A stretch of DNA of 64,000 nt from Pinirhizobacter sp036499745 (GTDB taxonomy: Bacteria > Pseudomonadota > Gammaproteobacteria > Xanthomonadales > Rhodanobacteraceae): assembly GCF_036499745.1 (NCBI RefSeq), contig NZ_DASYDG010000031.1, positions 1 through 64,000 on the forward strand, written 5' to 3'. The translations under genes and the position numbers were made by a program. Under the pieces are notes generated by a model, which was not told where the DNA came from, ran no database searches, and was given only the letters and a program-made list of their open reading frames with translations. Below are positions 53,290-60,497 of this stretch, piece by piece (position 1 is the first letter of the stretch; the number at the start of each line of letters is the position of its first letter).

Positions 53290-53366
53290 GGTGGCTAGAG
53301 GCGGGCTCGAACCGCCGACCTCAGCATTATGAGTGCCGCGCTCTAACCAGCTGAGCTACCTAGCCA
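53290..53366 (-). tRNA. tRNA-Met (CAT), elongator type
   Basis: A 77-base cloverleaf on the minus strand. The acceptor stem GGCTAGG pairs with TCTAGCC, and the D-arm is AGCTCAGCTGGTTAGAGC. The anticodon loop CTCATAA gives CAT, the T-arm contains GGTTCGAGCC, and the CCA end is encoded. The sequence closely matches elongator methionine tRNAs rather than initiator tRNA, because position 1 pairs. It is the likely insertion site of the adjacent island. Confidence 0.95.
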
Positions 53367-53524
53367 CATGACCCTTCGAACCCCCGCGAGCTGGACGCGA
53401 GGGCCGCGCAGTTTAATTCGTCAGGCAGGTACGGCACAAGCCTTGCCTTGCCGCAGCTTTGTGCGCTGTGGTTGAATCGACCGCGAGGCAGGCGATATGC
53501 CTACCGGGCGGCGAAGGAGGCCCG

Positions 53525-54034
53525 ATGATCGACGCAGATGGTTACCGGCCCAATGTTGGCATTGTCCTGCTCAACCAGGATGGGCGGCTGTTTTGGGCAC
53601 GCCGCGTCAACCGCGACGGCTGGCAGTTCCCGCAGGGCGGGATGCGTAGCGATGAAACGCCGCTGGAAGCGATGTATCGGGAGCTCGAGGAAGAAACCGG
53701 CCTTGCCGCGCACCACGTGGAAGTGCTGGGCGCCACCCGGGGCTGGCTGCGCTACAAGCTGCCTAACCGCTTCGTTCGCCACCACCAGCGCCCCACCTGC
53801 ATCGGCCAGAAGCAGGTCTGGTTCCTGCTGCGTCTCACCGGAAGCGAAGACGCTCTGTGCCTGAACGCCTGCGAGAAGCCTGAATTCGACCAGTGGCGCT
53901 GGGTGGATTTCTGGTATCCGGCGGCCAACGTGGTGAATTTCAAGCGGGAAGTCTACGAAAGGGCCCTGCGCCAGTTCGCACCCCTGGTCGAAACCGCCTG
54001 CTGCGTCGAAATCGGCAACCTGCCCCGCTCCTGA
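53525..54034 (+). CDS. rppH: RNA pyrophosphohydrolase
   Basis: A 169-residue Nudix enzyme that removes pyrophosphate from mRNA 5' ends and starts RNase E decay. The Nudix box spans G38-L60 with GGMRSDETPLEAMYRELEEE intact. MIDADGYRPNVGIVLLNQDG is the RppH N-terminus. ATG 53525 has GGAGG eight bases upstream. It stands between the tRNA and bfd. Confidence 0.93.
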   Translation: MIDADGYRPNVGIVLLNQDGRLFWARRVNRDGWQFPQGGMRSDETPLEAMYRELEEETGLAAHHVEVLGATRGWLRYKLPNRFVRHHQRPTCIGQKQVWFLLRLTGSEDALCLNACEKPEFDQWRWVDFWYPAANVVNFKREVYERALRQFAPLVETACCVEIGNLPRS

Positions 54035-54062
54035 ACGTCGCACCGGGCAGTCCCCCGCGTAG

Positions 54063-54091
54063 TTGACAATCGTTCGCATTCGCGTTCAAAT
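54063..54091 (+). promoter_or_regulatory. bfd promoter with overlapping Fur-box-like site
   Basis: TTGACA (54063-54068) and TCAAAT (54086-54091) are 17 bp apart. A 19-bp window at 54065-54083 (GACAATCGTTCGCATTCGC) matches the Fur consensus at about 11 of 19 positions and covers the spacer. Transcription would start near 54098, only about two bases before the bfd ATG. Confidence 0.55.
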
Positions 54092-54099
54092 ACCGCCCC

Positions 54100-54303
54100 A
54101 TGTACATCTGCCTGTGCAACGCCGTCACCACCCACGACATCCGCCGTGAAGTCGCCGACGGCGTGCGTGGCTTTTCCGATCTGCAGGCCCGCACCGGCTG
54201 CTCGGACTGCTGTGGGTGCTGCGAATCGGAAGCCCGCAAGGTGCTGTCCCGTGCCATCGACGAACACGCCACGGCCCTGCCCGCCTTCGTCCAGGTCGCC
54301 TGA
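54100..54303 (+). CDS. bfd: Bacterioferritin-associated ferredoxin
   Basis: A 67-residue [2Fe-2S] protein that reduces bacterioferritin to release stored iron. C4 and C6 (MYICLC) and a cluster C34-C41 (CSDCCGCC) provide ligands; the second set has more cysteines than usual. No ribosome-binding site precedes the ATG, and the predicted transcription start is immediately upstream, so the mRNA may be leaderless. The overlapping Fur-like site suggests induction under iron limitation. Bacterioferritin itself follows 123 bp downstream. Confidence 0.9.
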   Translation: MYICLCNAVTTHDIRREVADGVRGFSDLQARTGCSDCCGCCESEARKVLSRAIDEHATALPAFVQVA

Positions 54304-54426
54304 CCTCGCGCTAGCACGCGCGCAAGCGCGAACCATCCCCATTTGCGTTTCTTCAAGGCGTTTTTGCCTTGGGTATAGTGGCCGCTGTCCACGCATCCGC
54401 GCACGCAGCTACCCAGGGAGACGGCC

Positions 54427-54906
54427 ATGAAAGGCGACGCAAAGGTCATCGAGTTCCTCAACAAGGTGCTCTACAACGAACTGACCGCAATCAACCAGTA
54501 TTTCCTGCACTACCGCATGTTCAAGGACTGGGGCTACAAGGAGCTGGCAGATCATGAATACAAGGAATCGATCGAGGAAATGAAGCATGCGGACAGGGTG
54601 ATTGAACGCATCCTTTTCCTTGACGGGCTGCCCAACCTGCAGCGGCTGGCCAAGCTTCGCATCGGCGAGAACGCCATCGAATGCCTGCGCGGCGACCTCG
54701 AACTGGAATACGACGCCCTGAAGGACCTCCGCGAAGGCATTGCCTACAGCGAAGGCGTCCACGATTACGTCAGCCGGGACCTATTCAAGAACATCCTGGC
54801 CGAGGAAGAAGACCACATCGACTGGCTGGAAACCCAGTTCAGCCTGATGACCGACATCGGCAACGAACGCTATCTGCTGAGCAAGGTCGGCGAACTCTCC
54901 AGCTGA
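54427..54906 (+). CDS. bfr: Bacterioferritin
   Basis: A 159-residue iron-storage protein forming a 24-mer. All ferroxidase ligands are in place (E18, E51, H54, E94, E127, H130), and Met52 can bind haem between subunits. It has a clear ribosome-binding site (GGGAG). Upstream, CAAGGC-GTTTTT-GCCTTG (about 54355-54372) forms an inverted repeat next to a TATAGT -10-like element, possibly an operator or the bfd terminator. Confidence 0.95.
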   Translation: MKGDAKVIEFLNKVLYNELTAINQYFLHYRMFKDWGYKELADHEYKESIEEMKHADRVIERILFLDGLPNLQRLAKLRIGENAIECLRGDLELEYDALKDLREGIAYSEGVHDYVSRDLFKNILAEEEDHIDWLETQFSLMTDIGNERYLLSKVGELSS

Positions 54907-54978
54907 AGCTGCGTCACGTTTCCTTGACGCTTCGCGCGAAAGCCGGGTATACCTCGGCTTTTGCGGCAATCCCCACCC

Positions 54979-55722
54979 ATGGCCTCCAGCCCGACACCGC
55001 GATTTGTGGTGCAGACGGTCGACGCTCGAGCCGAGCGCCGCCGCCGGGCGGTCGTGGCCGCCGGGCTGGCAGGCTGCCTGGTGGCCGGCCTGGTGATCGG
55101 CTGGCTGGCTGGGCACTCAGGGGCCGTCCCGGGGGTCGTCGGCGACCATGGCGCAGCAAAGCAACTGGCAGCGGACAACGAGACGCTCCGGCAGCAGGTG
55201 GCCAACCTCACCCGTGACAACCAGGTGGGGGCGGTGGCGGCGAACGAGCTCAAGCACACCCTCGCCGAGCGCGAAGAGCAGCTCAACGGCCTGCGCAACG
55301 ACCTTGGTTTCTATTCGCGGCTGGTCGGCGGCGGCGACCAACGGCAAGAACTTACCGTGCAGGATGCCCGTGTTTCGCCAATTGCGGGCAGCCACGCATG
55401 GAACCTCACCGTAACCCTTACCCAGAATGCACGCCGCGGCGCGGACACCAAAGGCCACATCACCCTTGCCGTGGAAGGCCTGCGCGGTGAAAAACTCGTC
55501 GTGCTCGACGCCAAAGACCTCGGTGGAGCTGTCCAGGCGGGAGGCCTGGACTTCTCCTTCCGCTATTTCCAGCAGTTACACACCACCCTGGCCCTACCCG
55601 CCGATTTCCGCCCGACGCGCCTTCGCATCGGCGTGGATGCCGACGGCAGCGACGCGGCAACCCGCACCGTCGCCTGGGCCGACGCCAGCCAGACTTCGGG
55701 GGACAACCATGTTCAACCATAG
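54979..55722 (+). CDS. Coiled-coil membrane protein (DUF6776-like)
   Basis: A 247-residue protein. One membrane helix lies at about residues 27-46 (VVAAGLAGCLVAGLVIGWLA), and a coiled coil at about 60-115 (AADNETLRQQVANLTRDNQV; ELKHTLAEREEQLNGLRNDL). A conserved-looking periplasmic domain follows (FYSRLVGGGDQRQELTVQDA, ending in RPTRLRIGV). This matches DUF6776-type proteins, which usually sit next to a bactofilin gene. Here the bactofilin gene overlaps it by 14 bases, so the two are coupled and probably function together in cell-shape or envelope organisation. Confidence 0.78.
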   Translation: MASSPTPRFVVQTVDARAERRRRAVVAAGLAGCLVAGLVIGWLAGHSGAVPGVVGDHGAAKQLAADNETLRQQVANLTRDNQVGAVAANELKHTLAEREEQLNGLRNDLGFYSRLVGGGDQRQELTVQDARVSPIAGSHAWNLTVTLTQNARRGADTKGHITLAVEGLRGEKLVVLDAKDLGGAVQAGGLDFSFRYFQQLHTTLALPADFRPTRLRIGVDADGSDAATRTVAWADASQTSGDNHVQP

Positions 55723-56140
55723 CAAGCCCACCAAGGGCGCCGCGCCGTCACAGCGCGCGCCGGAAACCAGCCTCATTGCCAGTGGTACGGCCATCACCGG
55801 CAATGTCCGCTTCAGCGGGGCGTTGCATCTGGACGGCAGTATCGATGGCTCGATCCAGGCGGAGCCTGACAGCCAGGCCGTCTTCACCCTGAGCGAGCAC
55901 GGTCGCGTGACCGGTGAGATCCGGGTCCCGCATGCGGTGATCAACGGCGTGGTCAAGGGCGATATCCATGCCGGGGAACGGCTGGAACTGGCCCCGCAGG
56001 CGCGCGTGGAGGGCAACGTCCACTACAGCGTGCTGGAGATGGCCGCCGGTGCCCAGGTGAACGGCAAGATGAGCCATGCCGGCGTCGGCGGTCCGCAGCG
56101 CCAGCTGGCGGCTCCCGAGGAAGAGCCCCAGGAGGCTTGA
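55709..56140 (+). CDS. Bactofilin family cytoskeletal protein
   Basis: A 143-residue bactofilin. The central domain (about 20-115) shows the beta-helical repeat pattern (SGTAITGNVRFSGALHLDGS; GRVTGEIRVPHAVINGVVKG; ARVEGNVHYSVLEMAAGAQV), flanked by disordered tails. Bactofilins polymerise without nucleotides and position envelope enzymes. The membrane partner is probably the overlapping upstream gene product. Confidence 0.9.
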   Translation: MFNHSKPTKGAAPSQRAPETSLIASGTAITGNVRFSGALHLDGSIDGSIQAEPDSQAVFTLSEHGRVTGEIRVPHAVINGVVKGDIHAGERLELAPQARVEGNVHYSVLEMAAGAQVNGKMSHAGVGGPQRQLAAPEEEPQEA

Positions 56141-56162
56141 CCTGCGCGGTTTCGCCGCCATC

Positions 56163-56534
56163 ATGGAAGGCATGGAAACCCTCGCCCCCGACTACCGCGC
56201 CGCCGAAGCTCCTCTGGTATTCACCGAGGCGGCCGCGAAGAAAGTACACGAGCTGATCGTCGAGGAAGGAAACCCCGGCCTGAAGCTGCGCGTATACATC
56301 AGCGGCGGCGGCTGCTCGGGCTTCCAGTACGGCTTCACCTTCGACGAGGAAAAGGCCGAGGACGACCTCTCGATCGACCGTGACGGCGTCACCCTGGTGG
56401 TCGATCCGTTGTCGTTGCAGTACCTCACCGGTGCCGAGATCGACTACGCCGAATCGTTCAGCGGTTCGCAGTTCGTCATCCGCAACCCGAACGCCCGCAG
56501 CACCTGCGGCTGCGGTTCCTCGTTCTCTACCTGA
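56163..56534 (+). CDS. erpA: Iron-sulfur cluster insertion protein ErpA
   Basis: A 123-residue A-type carrier that delivers Fe-S clusters to apo-proteins, including isoprenoid enzymes. The ligands are C51 in GGGCSGFQYG and C115/C117 in STCGCGSSFS. The start is either ATG 56163 or ATG 56172. The first lacks a ribosome-binding site and the second has GGAAGG almost touching it, so 56163 is kept provisionally. nudC follows 11 bp later. Confidence 0.93.
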   Translation: MEGMETLAPDYRAAEAPLVFTEAAAKKVHELIVEEGNPGLKLRVYISGGGCSGFQYGFTFDEEKAEDDLSIDRDGVTLVVDPLSLQYLTGAEIDYAESFSGSQFVIRNPNARSTCGCGSSFST

Positions 56535-56545
56535 GCCCGGCATCG

Positions 56546-57514
56546 ATGCAGGCAGCGGCGCGGGGGCGCGAGGGGCAGGCCAACACATTCGCCGGAACCA
56601 TCCTTGACCGCGTGTCCGAACATCGCGACGACCCGGCCTGGGTGGCGGCAAGGCTGACTGAATCCGGCACCCGCTTCATCGTGGTGGGGCCGTCGGGCGA
56701 AACGCTGAAAGTTGCCAACGGCGACGCGCCGCTGTGGCTGGACAACACCATGCGGCACCAGCACCTGGCGCAATTGACGCCGACGTTGCTGGGTGTGGCC
56801 GATGGCCGGGCCTATTTCATGCTGGTGGCCGACGCCGAACTGATGAAGATGCTCGCCGACCATGCTGAAACCACATCCGTGGACTTGCGGCGTGCCGGTC
56901 TGAGCTTCAATCCCTTCGACGCCGGCCTCTTCGCCTATGCGAAAGGTCTGGCCCATTGGCAAAACGAGACCCGCCACTGCGCCTACTGCGGCGCGCCGGG
57001 GGTGCTGGTGGCCTCGGGCCATCGTGTGCGTTGCACCAACGAAGCCTGCGGCCGCCTGCATTTTCCGCGCACCGATGCCGCGATCATCGTGATCGTGGAG
57101 CACGAGGGCGCCTGCCTGCTAGGGCGCCAGCGCACCTGGCCGCCAGGACGGTTCTCCACCCTGGCCGGCTTCATCGAGCCGGGTGAATCACTCGAAGACG
57201 CGGTGCGTCGCGAAGTAGCCGAAGAGGCGGGAGTGGAGGTGCTGGACGTGCATTACCACTCCTCCCAGCCCTGGCCGATGCCGGCATCACTGATGGTGGG
57301 CTTCACCGCCTTCGCGCGTTCGCGCGACATCCGCTACCGTGACCAGGAACTGGAAGAAGCCCGCTGGTTCACGCCGGAGGACATCCGCCAGGGCATCGCT
57401 GACGGCAGCCTGCTGGTGTCGCCTTCGGTATCGGTGTCCTATCGCCTGCTCGAACACTGGCTGGCCGACCGCGGCTACGACCTCGGCGCCATGGTCGCGG
57501 CCGGCACGCGCTGA
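56546..57514 (+). CDS. nudC: NAD+ diphosphatase / NAD-decapping enzyme
   Basis: A 322-residue NudC. Residues 1-130 form the N-terminal domain. A zinc site is made by C145, C148, C163 and C168. The Nudix box spans G208-V230 (GFIEPGESLEDAVRREVAEE). The NudC-specific SQPWPMPASLM motif follows. It cleaves NADH and removes NAD caps from RNA. It is adjacent to erpA and ampE, and RppH, another RNA 5'-end enzyme, is 3 kb away. Confidence 0.94.
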   Translation: MQAAARGREGQANTFAGTILDRVSEHRDDPAWVAARLTESGTRFIVVGPSGETLKVANGDAPLWLDNTMRHQHLAQLTPTLLGVADGRAYFMLVADAELMKMLADHAETTSVDLRRAGLSFNPFDAGLFAYAKGLAHWQNETRHCAYCGAPGVLVASGHRVRCTNEACGRLHFPRTDAAIIVIVEHEGACLLGRQRTWPPGRFSTLAGFIEPGESLEDAVRREVAEEAGVEVLDVHYHSSQPWPMPASLMVGFTAFARSRDIRYRDQELEEARWFTPEDIRQGIADGSLLVSPSVSVSYRLLEHWLADRGYDLGAMVAAGTR

Positions 57515-57552
57515 CTGGCACAATGGGCCAACACTAAGCCCGACGACACGCC

Positions 57553-58419
57553 ATGGCCTTACGCCTCTTCGCCATCCTGATCGCCCTGTTGCTCTGCCAC
57601 CTGTTGCCGCAACTGGCGCGGTGGCGTGACGAGCGGTGGTTCCGTGCCTGGGCCGAAAAGCTTTCCGACAGCTCCGGCGCCGGCCGCGTGGCCATCGTGC
57701 TGCTGGCCCCGACGATGGCCGTGGCGATCCTGGCCGGGTTACTGGCCACCACGCGATTCCTCGACGTACTGTGGCTACTGCTGGCCGTAGCGTCACTATG
57801 TTTTGCCCTCGGGCCCGGTGACCTTGACCGTGACATTGACGCGGCCTTGCAGACGGCGGACCCGCGCGAACGCGATGCCGCCATCTCGCGCCTTTCCACC
57901 AATGGCGAGCCCGTCGCCTGGTCAGCAGGTCCCGTGGTGGAAGCGACCTTCTTCGCGGCCCTGCGCCGCCGCTTTGGCGTGCTGTTCTGGTTCGTGCTGC
58001 TTGGGCCTGCCGGCGCGGTGCTTTACCGGCTGGCGCAGGCGCTCAGTTTCGACGGACTCATCGATATCGACGCGCGCACGCGTGCCGCCGCACGCCGCTT
58101 CGCCGAGGCCCTCGACTGGCTACCGGCCCACCTGATGGTATTCGCCATGGCGCTGGTGTCGGACTTCGACGCCGTGATCGGTGCCTGGCGCCGCTGGCAT
58201 GCATCGGCCGAACATGCCCGCGGCCAGCTCGATCCCTCGTTCCTGGGCGCCGTGGCCCATGCCGGCGTAGACGCCGACATCCAGGCCGGCGACGGTGATG
58301 CCCAGGATGTCAGCGATACGCTTGAGGAATTGCGCGACGCCAAGCGAGTGACACATCGAGTGCTGGCCGTATGGCTGGCGTTGATCGCCGTATTGGTGCT
58401 GGCCGGCTGGGCAGCTTAG
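57553..58419 (+). CDS. ampE: AmpE-like regulatory membrane protein
   Basis: A 288-residue membrane protein of the AmpE/CobD-like family. It has four to five membrane helices and the characteristic CFALGPGDLDRDIDAAL segment and RRFGVLFWFVLLGPAGAVLYRLAQ. AmpE was described with the AmpD amidase as a sensor affecting beta-lactamase induction; its own reaction is unclear. No ampD is adjacent. Its TAG stop overlaps the stop of the convergent toxin gene. Confidence 0.85.
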   Translation: MALRLFAILIALLLCHLLPQLARWRDERWFRAWAEKLSDSSGAGRVAIVLLAPTMAVAILAGLLATTRFLDVLWLLLAVASLCFALGPGDLDRDIDAALQTADPRERDAAISRLSTNGEPVAWSAGPVVEATFFAALRRRFGVLFWFVLLGPAGAVLYRLAQALSFDGLIDIDARTRAAARRFAEALDWLPAHLMVFAMALVSDFDAVIGAWRRWHASAEHARGQLDPSFLGAVAHAGVDADIQAGDGDAQDVSDTLEELRDAKRVTHRVLAVWLALIAVLVLAGWAA

Positions 58420-60380
58420 CGGGCCAGGCCCTGGCGCAGCACGACCATCCTCCACACCTGGTCCGAGGTCACTGCATTGAACCGAAGCCAATCTTCGGGG
58501 ATGGGAGGCTGGACGGCGGCAAATGAAGGGATGATCGTTCCCTTGGTGGGAGCCGACGGATAGGTCGACCAGGGAATCAACAAGCTGTGGTTCGGATTGG
58601 TCGGAAGAGCCTGGTAACGCGAGGAGTCGTCGATCCGCACCCGGGGCACGTTGCCATCGTCAAGATGCAGCCGCCAGTCCTGCGATGCGCCATCGTAGAG
58701 CGTATAAAGGCGATCGGCACGCCATTCCCATCGCTGCGAATTTCTCAGACTGCAGGTGTCAAGCACAACATGGCTACCGCTTATCGGCGCGTTTGCGTCG
58801 GGAAGCATGGTCAGACACATGCCGCTTCCCCGGTTGAAATAGCGCCCTTCCTCGTCAAGTTGCCATTGGGCGTCTTTGGCGTCCTCCCATGACGGATGTG
58901 ATGTTGCCGGACATGTCCGCATGATCGCCTCCTGACGATCACGCCACAGGCATAGACCATCGCCTTTCTGTGCCTGCAGGAAGACGGTGGTAATGCGAGT
59001 AAGGTATGGCGAATCCGCGCGCACCATCAGGCCAACGGTTGCCTGGGGCCTGGGATCTGGCAGATTTTTATCTACCGCAGAGCCATTGAAGGACGCATTG
59101 GTTATCTTCGCACTCGCTTGCAGGATAATATTGCCTGCGTACCGGCCGTCGATTTCCCAACTGGCGAAACCCTCCGGCGAAGCACTGCGCATCATCGGCG
59201 TTACACGCTTCTCGGAAACCGGCTTGCCAAAATATCTGGCATCGGACGCGATGAGTGGCGCAAGTTCGAACGTCCATCCAGCTTTATAAAAATTGGAGCC
59301 TGGATTCTCGGCGCGGGACGCCACGAAATAGTCGCGAACGGTGAACGCCACGGACTTCGTGTCCGTGTATTCTTTCCCGAAAGTAAAACCATATCTTGTC
59401 TTGGCCGATGCCTCGGGCACAGCGCCCTGGAGCCCGCCGCTTATTTCGCTGGAGATATTGAAACCGTAGGATGTTTTCGTTTCGTTGGACTCGGAGAAGG
59501 CGATATCTGTCCTGGGGTCGCTGCCTGGATACTGGCTGCTGAGTCGTGCCTCAAAGGCCGGCGTGCCAGTTCCATCCAGGACGACCTTTGTTTCAATCTC
59601 ATATTTATAGGGCACGATGAGACTGCCGCCCGACATGCCGTTATGGGCAGGTTTGAGGTTGTAGTTTGAGCGGGTGTTGATCCGCAGGACATCCTTGCTC
59701 CGGCTTGAGTCACGCACGACGGTGGCTGCCAGCGTGCTCGACGCCCCCGGTATACTCACTGCGTACTCCGTGTCGACCACTTCGATCCGCGGAAGCGCCA
59801 CAGGCTCGCCGTCGTCGGTACTCGCTTTGGGAGTTGCGTGCGACAGGGTTATCGCACGATCGACGTCCGCGACGAGTTGGCCCATGGCTAGCGAAAGGTC
59901 TCCCGTGGCCCGGTACGGGGCGTCAATGGCATATACACGCAATCCTCCGCCCGCACCGGCCTGGTAGACCGCTACTTCTGCGGGTGACGCGGCGCCAAAG
60001 ATGCTGTGGATGGCACCGTCGATTCGCTGGGTTTCTCCCGCGCGTATCACCAATACTGGTTGGCCGTCGGCGAACATCCGATTGACGCGAGCGGCAATAG
60101 CTGGATCGGCCAATGCCGCACCCCAAACCCAGCCAACCCCTACCGTTGTATCGGCCCCCTTCAGTGCTTGGGGAGCTAGCGCCCCTGCCACGAGACGGCG
60201 ACTGGCGCTAGCGACACCCTGATCGAAAATATCTTGCAGCTGATTGATCGGAAAGGTGCCGACCTGATCGTGGACACCTACTGACATGACTTCGCCACCC
60301 AATCGAAGCTCATGCCCTATCACCTCGCCTGCGCAACCTGCTATCGCCAAAAACAGCGCGGTTTTTCTGATATGTGTCAT
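58416..60380 (-). CDS. Leukocidin/Vibrio-cytolysin-like pore-forming toxin
   Basis: A 654-residue secreted protein. Signal peptide about 1-22, an N-terminal region to about 200 that could be a pro-domain, and a leukocidin-like core at about 215-440. The core includes the stem pattern TKTSYGFNISSEISGGLQGA then YGFTFGKEYTDTKSVAFTV. A ricin-type beta-trefoil follows at about 465-580 (GDGLCLWRDRQ; GMCLTMLPDA; SQRWEWRADRLYTL), then a Pro-rich tail. Vibrio cholerae cytolysin shares this order of core plus lectin. The ATG at 60380 begins the signal peptide; one 33 bp upstream is also possible. The codon use is less GC-rich than in the flanks, and the gene is wedged against ampE, suggesting acquisition. 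Confidence 0.78.
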   Translation of the reverse strand: MTHIRKTALFLAIAGCAGEVIGHELRLGGEVMSVGVHDQVGTFPINQLQDIFDQGVASASRRLVAGALAPQALKGADTTVGVGWVWGAALADPAIAARVNRMFADGQPVLVIRAGETQRIDGAIHSIFGAASPAEVAVYQAGAGGGLRVYAIDAPYRATGDLSLAMGQLVADVDRAITLSHATPKASTDDGEPVALPRIEVVDTEYAVSIPGASSTLAATVVRDSSRSKDVLRINTRSNYNLKPAHNGMSGGSLIVPYKYEIETKVVLDGTGTPAFEARLSSQYPGSDPRTDIAFSESNETKTSYGFNISSEISGGLQGAVPEASAKTRYGFTFGKEYTDTKSVAFTVRDYFVASRAENPGSNFYKAGWTFELAPLIASDARYFGKPVSEKRVTPMMRSASPEGFASWEIDGRYAGNIILQASAKITNASFNGSAVDKNLPDPRPQATVGLMVRADSPYLTRITTVFLQAQKGDGLCLWRDRQEAIMRTCPATSHPSWEDAKDAQWQLDEEGRYFNRGSGMCLTMLPDANAPISGSHVVLDTCSLRNSQRWEWRADRLYTLYDGASQDWRLHLDDGNVPRVRIDDSSRYQALPTNPNHSLLIPWSTYPSAPTKGTIIPSFAAVQPPIPEDWLRFNAVTSDQVWRMVVLRQGLAR

Positions 60381-60385
60381 ACATG

Positions 60386-60417
60386 CACCATGCGTCTTGT
60401 AAGAAAGACGCATGGTG
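60386..60417 (-). promoter_or_regulatory. Perfect 13-bp inverted repeat at the toxin start
   Basis: CACCATGCGTCTT (60386-60398) and AAGACGCATGGTG (60405-60417) are perfect inverted copies with a 6-base loop. The repeat ends 5 bp upstream of the chosen toxin ATG and includes the alternative upstream ATG. It may be an operator or an mRNA hairpin that hides the ribosome-binding region. Confidence 0.6.
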
Positions 60418-60497
60418 TCGTAGGAGTATGTATGGCGAAATCAGGGAAACCTGACGCTTATGTCAGCGTTGGGATGAGTCTGGTGAGGGTCCAATCC

